Shown here one piece after another: positions 34,850 to 45,840 of a stretch of DNA of 61,446 bases. The DNA is taken from the NCBI GenBank assembly GCA_024196135.1, contig JAMQCK010000112.1, positions 1 through 61,446 of the forward strand, in the 5' to 3' direction. Position 1 is the stretch's first letter, and every line of letters begins with the position of its first letter. The notes beneath the pieces are model-generated. The model had not been told where the DNA came from and searched no databases. It worked only from the letters and a program-made list of their open reading frames with translations. Made by a program: the position numbers and the translations under genes. The stretch is from Pleurotus ostreatus/Saccharomyces cerevisiae fusant. Its lineage: Eukaryota; Opisthokonta.

Positions 34850-36083
34850 CTAGTCCGAGAGCTCGGTCAAGTCAAGGACTTCGCCAGGCAGAATGGGCAG
34901 CACCTGCTCAAGCTTGATCCTCGTGTTGCCCCTACGTCGGTGCATCTCGAGTCGGGCGCGGCGGAGTTCGTCCTGCGGTGGAGTAAGCACGACGAATAGC
35001 AGGACGAAGCGCAAGAAGCATAGCAGGACGAAGAACGAGATGAATGGAGAGAAGTCCGAGCGACATACCTCCGCCTTGCGTATCCGCTCCTCGGCCTCGG
35101 CCTCTTCGTCCATGTCGATAATGACGGGCTTGACGTCTCGTTTAGTATCTCGCTCTGGAGTCAAGGGGCTCGAGGCCTTGCGCTTGCGACCGCGCGAAGG
35201 TCCAGCGACTGGCGGTGAAGACGCGGAGCTTGTCGCACGCGGCGGTGCAGCAGGTTCCGGCAGGGGAGCGATGCCGTTCGCGCGCAGCATCTCTGTCGCG
35301 TACTATCAGCACGACACACGAGGTGGAAGACAAACGTTTAGCATACCTATGCTACGATAGCGGAAAGTGAACGTGGCAAACGGCTGTGCATCCAGCTTGG
35401 TCACCTGCCTGAAGGCTATAGGCTTCGCAAGTGGCTGGGGCTGGGAGAACCTGGCAGCCTTGTTGGTAAGAAAGTCTTTATGTTTGAGGTGAAGATACTT
35501 ACGCCACCGAATGCGCAAGCCCCTTCTTTGACCGCTCATGCATCCGAGTGGATTCGGCGACTTTGAGAGGGGGTGGGGCATCATAACCGCCTGCACGGCA
35601 CCGCCATATCTCTATCTTGATCTCTCCCACGTTTTGCAAGTTCTTGTTGAGCAGGGAATCATCATCTACCACCTGTTGTGAGCGCGTCTGACAGCATGTT
35701 GTAACCGTTGTCGCTCACCGGTAAGTTCCACTGCACCAAAACGAAAGCGACGAATGTGATCTGCGGTAATTTGCGCGCCTTCACGCCGGACCATCGTTTG
35801 CAGACCTTCGAGGAGAGCGCCACCGACGAAGTTGCCGTCGGCTGTGATGTATCCCGCCGACTGTCGAGGCACAGGGTTAAGATCCCTCCAGGAGACGGCA
35901 AATTCCTGACATGTACAGCGGTGAGCTTTCTGAGAACTTCCCAGAGTACTGCTCACGCACCTGTCCGGCCTTCGAAGGTATCCATGCCACGCAGCTCTTT
36001 CCATCGTCGCCGAACTCCACCCCATATTCGTCAAGAGGCTTGCCATCGGCCTCCACCCAGCAGTCCACAGTTCCAAGTCTCAT
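34850..36083 (-). CDS. DUF7918-like nuclear protein, array copy A
   Basis: Member of a basidiomycete family I assign to DUF7918 from its N-terminal pattern; function unknown. Exons 36083-35961, 35905-35719, 35665-35503, 35450-35347, 35292-35069, 34972-34850; 307 aa. Order: N-terminal globular block (MRLGTVDCWVEADGKPLDEY, VAWIPSKAGQ), FRFGAVELTDDD, GEIKIEIWR, HERSKKGLAHSV, FATFTFRYRSIEMLRANGIAP, then a Ser/Pro linker with a basic NLS-like RGRKRKASSP. A charged coiled coil (EEAEAEERIRKAEDELRRAR) and a terminal GEVLDLTELSD resembling a SUMO-interaction motif follow. Intron 5 is 96 nt, in frame and stop-free, so it could be retained. Nuclear location is inferred. Confidence 0.8.
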
Positions 36084-36554
36084 GTTGAGTAATTGAAGCG
36101 GTATTCAAAGGTTCTTAAGCTAGTGGCCTGGAAGTACGAGATGGGTGGCGAAGCTTCCGGATCAAGAGGCAGTATGGTGAGGAAGCACTGAGCTCCAGGT
36201 TATGACTGAGGGGCGCTTCAGAATATGCTTGAGGATGAGCGAGTCTTGAAGCAGATGTCGGGCAAGTATTCAGCGGATACGGTAAGGGCAAGGTGTCGTC
36301 GTTGTTCAAGCCAAGGCACGAAATAATCGCCAGACCCCGAATCGCGACCTGTCACAAGATCACGTTTATGTGACAGACGTGTCCCGGGCGCGCCGTTGGT
36401 TTGTAGTCGAATATTCATCCGGGAAAGAGAACTGGGAATATTGTACAAGAAGCAAAAAATATAGTACATCGTCGAGAGTAGAGTCCTTACAGAACCTAGC
36501 TATAGTATACATGAGAAGAACGGCGAGACATACGATCAGTCGTGCATCAGCCGC

Positions 36555-37764
36555 TCAGTCTTCAGTCAGGTCAATGGTCTCGCCAGATACAAAAGCCGGT
36601 ACGTCCTCGAGCTTGATCCTCTTATTGCCTTTTCTCTGCTGCACTTCGAAGCGTGCTCGACGCAGCGCTTCCTATGTAGTGGAGCAGAATCAGCAGCGGA
36701 AACAATGGACGATCTCGGACGCACCTCCGCCTTTCGCACACGAGCCTCCACGTCTTCCAGCTCCTCCAAATCGACGATATCAGGCTTCACGTCTTCAGGA
36801 CCGCGCGACAGCGTACGCGATGCTGAGCGTTTTTCACCGCGCGAGCCTGAGCCTGAGCCTGAGGGTCCCGGTGTCGGTGACCGCGACTGAGACTCAGTCT
36901 GAGTCGGTTGTGATTCGGGTGTGGGCGCAATTCCGTTCGCGCGAAGCATGTCTATGAGATATTAGACGGCACTGAGTATGCCCGGTGAAAGGAATTATTC
37001 ACCTAAACTTCGATAGCGAAAGGTGAATGCGGCGAGGGGCTCCGTGCTGATATCGACGATGTTCGCAGTAAAGGCTAGTGCGGCGTCGTTGTTGACTTCG
37101 CCGAAGCTAGATGGCAAAGGTCAGAGTGATGAGTATAACCGCAAATACACTGAGCAACTTACGTGACGCTATGCGCGAGCGCTTTGTTCGCCCTTTCATG
37201 CACCTTCGAGGGCCCAGCAACTGCCTCGACGGAGATGAAATCCTCGTATCCCGCCAATTTACACTGCCAAACTGTCACCGTGATCTCCCCGACGCTGCGC
37301 TGGTCCTTCTGGAGGTATGCGTCGTCGTCTGGGGAAGGTGTATATCAGCGCCCCTCGACGCTGCCACCCGGTACAGCTCGTGACAAGGAACCCATACTGA
37401 CCAGTGAGGGCCAACTCGCCAAACTTCAAATCCCTATACCCCGTCTGTGACTCGTATACGCGGTCGAAGGTCGCCTCGTCGTTGCTGCGAGATGTATCCA
37501 TTACGACACCGTCGCAGCCTACACCGTCGACGGCGACGTAGCCGACCGAGTCGCGCGTCCGCGTTGGGTCGCGCCAACGGATGGCTATCTTCTGTTTCTA
37601 TCCATCAGAATGTTGAGGCGCATACATCAGGAAGTGCATACCTGACCAACTTGCGAAGGAACCCATGCCACACAGGTCTTATTCTCTTCGGACGGTTCGG
37701 TTCCGAACTCGTCGAGCGTCTGCCCCTCTGCCTCAATCCAGCAGTCAATGTCGTCGATCTTCAT
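36555..37764 (-). CDS. DUF7918-like nuclear protein,array copy B
   Basis: Exons 37764-37642, 37591-37402, 37328-37163, 37106-37003, 36951-36725, 36671-36555; 308 aa. Same architecture as copy A: MKIDDIDCWIEAEGQTLDEF and CVAWVPSQVGQ, then ELALTDDDAYL, GEITVTVWQ, VHERANKALAHSV, LAAFTFRYRSLDMLRANGIAP, an NLS-like GEKRSAS, coiled coil VEARVRKAEEALRRARFEVQ and terminal GETIDLTED. First exon (123 nt) and last exon (117 nt) have the same lengths as in copies C-E. About 470 bp separate it from copy A. Confidence 0.8.
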
Positions 37765-38155
37765 GGTTGTTAGGAGCTCCGGCGGACTGGAAGTAAAGAA
37801 CAAAGGGGACGATGAACGTTCGAAGCAAGGAAGGACCTAAGCGCCTAGAACTTCCCACGGTCACCATCGTCACCTGATTATCACGTTCACCGAGGTTGAA
37901 CTTTGGTCGACGACTTGCGCGGCAACGATAGGCCACCTGAACAACGCATAGTTTGGTTCAAGAGAGAAATGTTTTTGTGCGGTAGGTTTCAATTACGCGA
38001 TGAGCATTGAGAAAGCACGGTGAGTGATAGGCGAGCAATGACAGCAAGCATGATCCAGATTATTTACGCGATCCAAGAAAGAGGTCTACAAACACCGAGA
38101 TGAGGATGATAGGGGAATAGTATAGTAGTGAGATTCTTACTTCGCCGCATCCATC

Positions 38156-39383
38156 TCAATCGCCAGTAAGATCGATGACTTCGCCTAAGGTGAAAGAGGG
38201 CACCTTCTCGGACTTCACTGCTTCCTTCTTTCCAATTTGCCGATCCACTTGTTTTATTGTACGCCTCAAAGGCTTTCAAAGAGTGAGCGTTGAAATTTAT
38301 TCTTAGAATGGCGGGGCGTTCGCACCTCGACCTTAGTCCATACTTGGGTAGGATGAGGTTGTCCCACAATCCCTTGCAGCTGAGACAGATACTGCAACTC
38401 CTCGTGTTTGACTTTCGACTTTGGAAGCTCTGGAAGTAGCTCTTCAGAAGCCTTGCGCTTGATAGCGGTCGGAGTTGGGGTGTCGGCAAACTCCAAGGTG
38501 GAGCAGAGCGACAAAAGCTCCTCGGAGGCTGGCTTCGGTGCGATACCGTCGGCGCGGAGGACGTCTGGCAGAGAGCTCAGTTGCGAGTAGTTATCCAAAC
38601 GAAGGTAACTGACCTATCCCGCGGTAATAGAAACTGAATACAGCGAGAGGTTCGTCGTCCAATTTCCTTGCAGTAATGCCCGATTGCGCACTGATACTGC
38701 CAACTTTGCCAAGCCTGCTCGCTGGTCAGCGACGCCATAGAGCCGTAACAAACCAGCCTACCGTACGACATGAAGGAAGCCTTTCTTTTCCTTTTCATGC
38801 ACCGGGGTCGGGTCCTGCATTGTCGCATCCGCGTCCATTTCACTACCTGAGCCGTTGATGCGGGAGCGCCAGAACTTGACAACAATCTCTCCTATCCGAC
38901 GTTGATTAGTATAGAGGTATGCATCATCATCTACAGCGAGGGTGAGCTAGGCGGACGCACAACGACGCTGCGGTACACGCACCGGTAAGGTCCAAAGCAC
39001 CGAACTGGAATTTACGTGATTCCGTCGGGGACACGAGCACGTCCCGGATGTAGATCTTATTCGACTTGCGGTTCTTCTCTATGATGTGCAGCCCGCTCTC
39101 CACCCCGTCGATCTCCACTTTGACGTCGAGGCTGCAAGTAGCCCGCGCGCGTTTATGAGGGTCAGCGCAAACAATGTAGAATTCCTATGCAAGATGGTTC
39201 AAATTGAGGAGCTAGAGTAAGCCTCTCTGCAGCCTAAAGAAAGGAAGAGGAAACACAAACTTGACCGACTTCAGATGCAATCCATGCTGTACCTTTCTTT
39301 CTGTCTTTGGACAGGCGGAATTCGTACTCCTCGAGGCGCTTAAGGTTGGCCTTAACACAGCACTCGAGGTTCCCGATCCTCAT
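38156..39383 (-). CDS. DUF7918-like nuclear protein, array copy C
   Basis: Exons 39383-39261, 39184-38983, 38930-38762, 38714-38614, 38564-38326, 38272-38156; 316 aa. MRIGNLECCVKANLKRLEEY and TAWIASEVGQ; FGALDLTDDDAYL; GEIVVKFWR; VHEKEKKGFLHVV; LAVFSFYYRGIDVLRADGIAP; basic IKRKASEE; terminal GEVIDLTGD. The acceptor of intron 3 (38715) and of intron 5 (38273) were chosen because they keep frame and match the paralogues; later AGs would not. Exon 2 is 12 nt longer than in copy D. Confidence 0.75.
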
Positions 39384-39766
39384 GGCGTGTACAGTTCACC
39401 AGGTCAAGATTCGACCCAAGTGCATACGAGAGCGTCTACGCCCAGCTTTAGTCGGTACTGAAGTGCACGGTTCGACTGGAATATGAGAGCGCAGGCAGCG
39501 TGGGTTCCAGAGAGACGCGTACCGTAACACCCGCGTGGGTTGTCACGAATCACGCACGCGTCGTGGCGCCTCGTGCCGTGCGGCTTCTATACTTCCACAC
39601 AGGCAAGCGCAGGATTCGGAAAATAGACAGACTTTGGATGGACCGGATTACCTTGCGATTGTTCAGCAGAGTCTGCCGCTGTATGTCTTGGGGAACATGA
39701 TGCAATAGCATAGCGAATAAAACATCGTCGTTTTCAGCCCTCCATCCAAACATCTGCCATGGAAGA

Positions 39767-41034
39767 CTAGTCCTCCGTAAGATCGATGACCTCGCCGGGC
39801 AGGAACGTCGACACGTCCTCCGCCTTCACGCGCACGTTCCCCCGCTGTCGATACATCTGCAATCGGGCTCTGCGGAGGTCTTCCTATGAAAATGGGGTCA
39901 GCACCGAACAGCAACGTAGGCATCGAGCGGCAATGTAGGTATAACGATGTAAGCAGCGAACGGCAATGTGAGCTCAAGCTTTACATAAGTTGAATCGCAC
40001 GTACCTCCGCTTGCCGGACCCGCGACTCGATCCCCTCTATCTCCTCGAGATCGACAACTTCCGCCTTGACCTTCTTGCGGACTGGCGAATGTTCTTCGGA
40101 GTGAGAAGCTTTGCGCTTACCCTGGCGACCACTCGTAGCGCCTCCGGCTTCTGGCGAGGTTGATCGCGTGGCCGTGCTCGACGCCGGCTGCGCGACGACG
40201 CCGTTGGCACGGAGGAGATCTCACAATGCAAATTACTTCATGTCTCCGTGGACCGTTAATTGTAGGCATACCCATACTGCGGTAGTGGAAGATGAAGGTG
40301 GCAATCGGCCTGTCACCGCGTCTTTCCACATCGACGCCACGCTTGGGTGCACTGCGCTTCGCTTCGCCAAACCTGTTGGAGAGCTACCATGAGTCGTGCT
40401 TACTGCATAACCAAGACAGGCGATCTACTTGACCGAGTGCGCGAGGCCCTTCTTCGTCTTTTCGTGCACCCGAGAGGGCTCGCGAACGTCACATCCGCGA
40501 AGGATGTCCCCGGGACCGAGTACTTTGGCGCGCCAAATCTCCACGCGAATCTCTCCAATATTCCCTCCTGTAGGCCGGGCCAAAAGCGCTTCGTCATCTA
40601 CAGCACCAAGCCACTTTTCAGTTATCGACAACCCGAGCCGCGCCGCGGGACGTACCAGTGAGCTCCAGAATCGCAAATTGGAAAGCACAGTGCTCGGTCG
40701 AGGAAACACGGACATGCCCCTTGGTAGACGTATTCGACGTCCTGGACTTTTGCAAGACAAATTTCCCGCAAAAGTTCCCGTCTATGAGCACGGTGGTGGA
40801 CGTCTCTCGTTTGCGCTTGTTGTCCATCCAGCTGATTTTGAAGTTCTAGGAGGCAATGATGAACGTGCGCAGATGAGATCGACAATCATCAGCGTGCACA
40901 GAAGCGTTTACCTGTCCTGTTTTGCATGGTATCCAAGCTGTGCATGTTTCCTCGTCTTCGGAAAGTTTCACGTCGTATTCGGGCAGAGGCTCGTTGTCGA
41001 CCCTGATGCAGCAGTCGAGACGGTCAATCTTCAT
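39767..41034 (-). CDS. DUF7918-like nuclear protein, array copy D
   Basis: Exons 41034-40912, 40845-40656, 40597-40429, 40372-40272, 40219-40005, 39883-39767; 304 aa. MKIDRLDCCIRVDNEPLPEY, TAWIPCKTGQ; FAILELTDDEALL; GEIRVEIWR; VHEKTKKGLAHSV; IATFIFHYRSMDLLRANGV; NLS-like QGKRKASHSEE and RKKVK; coiled coil IESRVRQAEEDLRRARLQMYRQR; terminal GEVIDLTED. Intron 5 (121 nt) contains three degenerate ~24-nt units around cctacattgccgctcgatg. Confidence 0.8.
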
Positions 41035-41229
41035 GCCGAGAAAAAAGGAGCGACATGTTGAGGTTGTAAGCGGTCGTGAAGGCTTGTCAATTCGCCTGCG
41101 GCGCGCCGTGAAGGGGGAAGGGCAAGACGATGATAACGCGATTTCTCACGGTGCAGACGCGTCTTGCGCTCCCTCACGTGATCGTTCCAGACGAGTCACA
41201 TTCGGCTCCGTAGAGCGTATAATTTATAT

Positions 41230-41274
41230 GGGGGTGGGCACCGCCCGCCACCGGATCCGGCATATTTGTACATG
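41230..41274 (+). repeat. Left 45-bp terminal inverted repeat
   Basis: Exact reverse complement of 42126-42170. Confidence 0.9.
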
Positions 41275-42125
41275 TTGTGGTCACGCTTTGGCGCTCGTTC
41301 CGCAGTGTTTCTGTATCTCCTCAGTCACTTTTTCGAGTATCGCTTCCGGACGAAGTGCAATGGAAAGCGGCGAATGATGTCTACAATCCCACGTCGAATT
41401 TTACTTTTTTGTTCGGAGGAAGCCGTGATCTCCAGTTTTGCGGCTTCTAAACGCGCTATTGATGAAAATCGACGACAGAATGTAGCCTTGTTTCGTAGCT
41501 TAAAGACGCACTAATTTGCGAGACAGGAGTCGAAGAACTGAAGGAGGAGATAGAGAAATGCGATCAGTCACGCACGGCCTTCTAGCGGCCAAAAAGCGCT
41601 GTGACACATGTGACACGCCCGCCTGTTCCTCGACCTCGACGGTTCAGCGGCGCGTACACTGAACATATGCTTCCTTTTACCTGATAAACGGAGATATGCA
41701 TTCAAGAAACCTCACGAAGACTACTGATGCTCGTGGCTTCTCATTCTCGGCTGTTGCTATGTTTTGCAGGACTACAGACCCTCCCTTCCCCGGGTTCCCT
41801 ATGTGTGAGCTGACTTCGCACCGACAGATAAATAGCAATACAGATTCGGATTAGTACAATCTTAAGCTATGTGCATGCCTTAGGCGGTCTGAGGCCCATT
41901 TCGGCTATAAAATGCCGAGAGAGGACCAGATGAGCTCGACCAATGTTGTCGAGTGACTGCATACAGCCTCTGACTAGCTACGGTCATGCAAAGTGAACCA
42001 AAATGTGTGTGATACATTTCTCAGCAGCTTTGCCATACAAAGGTAAGCGATACGACGCCTGCCTCGTGCACCAGCTGGACGACGATTCGGGGACATCCGA
42101 AGTCCGCCTGTCGGCGCGGCATAAA

Positions 42126-42170
42126 CATGTACAAATATGCCGGATCCGGTGGCGGGCGGTGCCCACCCCC
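42126..42170 (-). repeat. Right 45-bp terminal inverted repeat
   Basis: Exact reverse complement of 41230-41274. Confidence 0.9.
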
Positions 42171-42546
42171 AGTATAATAGCACTGTATGTCGTAGTACGG
42201 GCACCCCGTCTCAAGGGACCGCTCGGCTAATCCAGTCCCGTCCAGTCGGACAGTCGGACCTGCGTCGGCGTCCTCTGCCGCTAGGTAATGCACGTTAACG
42301 ACTGCTAGCATTCTATTTCCAGCGCATACATCAGGATGCCAGTGACGAAAGAAGCCCAGAAACAAAATACCATTACCCAAAAACATCGTACAAGAGCGCA
42401 CTATACAAGCATACAGTAAGTAGATAGAAGTACATGAAAGCGGCTGCGTGTTGGAAGTACAGACGCGGCGCCGAGTGGGAGACGGGACGGTGCGTTCGAA
42501 GTCCAGGGCCAGCGGCGCGCAAAAAGTATGGAAACACGACGGTGCG

Positions 42547-43919
42547 TCAGTCGTCAGTGAGATCTATCACCTCTCCGCTAATAAAGCTTGTGATCTCTTC
42601 GATCTTGACCTTCTTATTGCGCCGGCGCTGCTCGAGCTCCTGCTTCGCGCGGCGGTATTGCTCCTAAGAGTAGTTAGTGGGATGCGGACAGGGGTGTTGA
42701 TTCGAGGGAAAACGTAGGACAGGAGGAGAAAGGGAGATGCGAGGCGTAAGTGGGATGCGAGAACAACGGGTATATGGAGCGAATGAAGAGGATCGACAAG
42801 CCCACGCACCTCTATCTGGCGAACTCGCTCCTCGGCCTCGTCCAGTGCAACAAGATCGATCTCCTGCTTGATCTCCGATTTGACGTCCTGGGGCTCGGGC
42901 GTTAATGCCTCGGATGCGCGGCGTTTACGGCCAGCGACGGGTGGGCTGCTTGAGGATGAGGCAGCGGATGCGTTATTGGCGGATGAAGCTACGGGCGGAC
43001 TGCTGAAGGACGAAGCAGAGGAGGGGCCAGGGCGTGGTACGGTGGAGGGACCCGCAACTGGGACAACAGAGTCTCCAGCGGCTGGAAGGCCAGCGGCGGG
43101 AGATGGTGATCTTGCCGGAGGCGCGATGCCGTTAGCGCGTAACATATCTGCGCGATGGTAAGGATCGTGGTTGTGCAGGAAGGGCGACGAAAGCGCACCA
43201 ATCGTCCTGTATCGGAAGATAAACGAGGCCAGCCTTTCGATGTATCCGCACGTCAGGCCATCCATGTGCGGCACGGTCTCCTTTGCGCCAAACCTAAGCA
43301 CACATGTGAGCTGGCTTCGGGAAAACATATCTCAAGAACACACTTGACCGCAAGTTGAAGCCCCTTCTTCGTCTTCTCGTGGACCTGAGTGTGCTCCGCG
43401 AGCTCGATGCCTTTGTATTCGGTCTTGCTCTTGACACGAACGCGCCACAAGTGGACCTCAATCTGCCCGACGTCCTTAGCGTCCTTCTTTAGATACGTAT
43501 CGTCGTCTAGTACTTGTCATTGAAGGCGACAGTCAGAGGTGAAGGTGACTGACCTGTGAGGTCGAGTCTGCCGAATTGGAGCGGCCGCGCCTCTGTTGCG
43601 CTGGTGTATGCGCGAGATTGGTGTACCTCGTCGCCCAAGCGGCGCGGGAATTCGATAACTGTGCTCCCGCAGAAAATACCGTCCACCAGCAGTTTGCTAG
43701 CAGTAGCACGTGTCCCATCGGGGTCACGCCAGTTGACGCAGAAGGACTGCCGATCTCGTAAGCCAAAGGAAGCACCAATGACCCTGCGACACGCACTTGA
43801 TCCAGCTCCGACGCAATCCACGCAATACGTTCTTTCTGTTCATCGTCCTCCTCGATGCCGTACTCTTCGAGCCGTGCACCATTGACGGATATCCAACAGC
43901 TGAGGTTGCCGAGTTGCAT
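42547..43919 (-). CDS. DUF7918-like nuclear protein, array copy E
   Basis: Exons 43919-43797, 43746-43554, 43506-43344, 43293-43199, 43147-42810, 42663-42547; 342 aa, the longest copy because exon 5 has a long Ser/Ala/Pro linker. MQLGNLSCWISVNGARLEEY, IAWIASELDQ; FGRLDLTDDDTYL; GQIEVHLWR; VHEKTKKGLQLAV; LASFIFRYRTIDMLRANGIAP; NLS-like AGRKRRASEALTPE shared closely with copy A; coiled coil EAEERVRQIEEQYRRAKQELEQRRR; terminal GEVIDLTDD. The TIR element at 41229-42171 lies between it and copy D. Confidence 0.8.
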
Positions 43920-44403
43920 GTTATGATTGGGATGAGTGCCTACAGATGGTAAATAGCAAGCAAAGCAGGAGCAGCAAGAGGAAAGCCGGCTAGTGTAGCT
44001 GAGTAGCCCCGTAACCTCGGTGGCGCGAGAATGCAAGGGACGTACGCCCGAAATGTGATTCGATCGCGATCACATGGTCGCGTGTTTTCCACGTGTGTGA
44101 GCTTAATGAACTTCAACTGTGACACTACCTGCTGTATTCTGTCTTTCGTCTTGAGAAGGGGACAAGTCTGTCCGGACGACTTGGGGAGATTGAAATGAAG
44201 TCATACACCAGGTATCTATTCCTTCCACTGTCAGGCCGTGCTCTCCGGTTTGAGTAACTGTTCGATTGTCCAATGCGTTCTCGTCGTCGCCTCGAGTCGT
44301 ACGCGTGTGCTCCATCCCTTTCACTCGTTGCCTAGTAATAGTATATATCGTGGACCACTCTCAATGACGTATCCTACTCCAGAGCATCTCGATAAGAGAC
44401 AGC

Positions 44404-45533
44404 TCACATGATGAGACGCCACTTTTGGCCCTCCGTCGCATAACTGACGTGGTCCATAGCCGCTGCTACCTCGACTGCCTCGGTCTTAACACACCGGGGA
44501 TCCACTTCTTCCAAAGCCTTGCGCATGTGATCAACTATCGGACGCGCTGGATCGACCTTCGGCAGCGCAACAGGATACTTGGATGGACTAGGGGCGATAC
44601 CGAATGCGCGTAGCATATCTGCCAGACGACTGAATGAGCGAAGATGGGGTAGCGAGGACTGAGAACGCACTTATACTTCGATAGCGGAAGACAAAGCTGG
44701 CTATCGGTGCGTCACCAACCCGCACGATGTGTTGGTGGCGAGATGCCGGGTACAATATGGGCGCGCCGAATCTGAAAGCGCGGTCAGACAATTGTTCGTC
44801 CAGCAGATGGAATGGAGAACAGACATACGTGACAGCATGAGTGACAGTCTTTTTCGCCCTCTCGTGCGCCAGTGTGGGCGGGGGGACGGTATACGAGTTC
44901 GGGACCTTCTTGCACTCGGGCCTTATCTCGCAGCGCCATATATCGACGGAGATCTCCCCGAAGTCGCGCTGCCCGCAGAGGAGGCCCGGGTACGTATCGT
45001 CGTCGTCTGCTCGGTGCGTGAGTCTAAGCTTGTTCACATAGTCCAAGATTGTTCCCAGAGCGCAGACTGTCCCCAATACCACACAGACCACCACCACTCA
45101 CCCGTAAGCCGCAGCGCCCCAAACTTCAACCTCCGGAGCTCCTGCGGACCCGTCCGCACATATTTCTGGACAGATAGGTTCTCCCCTGTCTTCAGCATGT
45201 GGCCTTTGTACTGGGCGCCGTCGATGCGCGGGTAGGAGCCGGTCACGCGCATGAGCTTTGGGTCGTGGTAGACGATGGAGAATTCCTGGGAGGGGAGAGG
45301 GGGGGGCGGAAAGTGGGGGGCGAGAGGGGAGGGGATGGAGAGGGATAGAGTAGAAAGTGGTCAGTTCATGCTACTGTCATCCCGACTCCAAGTATACGCA
45401 CCTGATCAATCCTCGAAGGTATCCACGCCATACAACTTGAAGTCCTCCCGTCGGCGGAGCGTTGCAAGCCGTATTCGTTGAGCGCCATCTCGCCTTTCAC
45501 CTGGATCAAGCATTCGATGTCGCCCACCCTCAT
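44404..45533 (-). CDS. DUF7918-like protein, array copy F, divergent 3' end
   Basis: Exons 45533-45402, 45285-45102, 45006-44829, 44771-44671, 44618-44404; 269 aa. MRVGDIECLIQVKGEMALNEY, MAWIPSRIDQ; FGALRLTDDDDTY; GEISVDIWR; AHERAKKTVTHAV; IASFVFRYRSINMLRAFGIAP. The body is intact, but the sixth exon is missing: after MLRAFGIAPSPSKYP the reading frame ends DHVSYATEGQKWRLIM, with no coiled coil, no clear NLS and no terminal IDLT motif. Either the 3' end was lost or it lies in sequence I could not join. Intron 1 is 116 nt and almost pure purine (G-runs on the plus strand, 45290-45355). It is the copy nearest GAL1. Confidence 0.7.
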
Positions 45534-45840
45534 CGTGTTGCGTTAACGGCAGGCCGTGAAATCGATTGTAAAAACAGGTGGCAGAGCGAGGATGGGTGAC
45601 GTCGGGCGTCGTTGGAGATGGAAAACGCAAAAGCAAGAGACGTATCCTTAAGTACGTGAGGTTGGCCACTGCCACCGTGAAGGTCTGAGCATCATCGGGT
45701 CGCATTCACCTTCATGATCAAGCCCTGAACAGTGTCTCTTTCACCCTTTGGCAAATTTGTACAAAGGGCAACGTCCATCGCGCATTAGTATTACAATCGG
45801 GTCCTGGCACATAATTACATTTCTATTTGCTGCTTCATTC

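Larger units (their letters stand above)
41229..42171. mobile_element. TIR element with 45-bp perfect inverted repeats, non-autonomous
   Basis: Positions 41230-41274 and 42126-42170 are exact reverse complements over 45 bp (starting GGGGGTGGGCACCGCC, ending TTTGTACATG); one flanking base also matches at each side. The ~940-bp unit between them has no transposase ORF. A 7-bp direct repeat GTATAAT lies just outside (41217-41223 and 42172-42178) but is 6 bp from the left TIR and 1 bp from the right, so the target duplication and superfamily remain unresolved. The perfect match suggests a recent insertion. Confidence 0.75.

Noticed and set aside
41217..42178. GTATAAT as a target-site duplication of the 45-bp TIR element
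   Set aside because: The two copies are at unequal distances from the TIR ends (6 and 1 bp), so a simple duplication does not fit; kept only as a remark.
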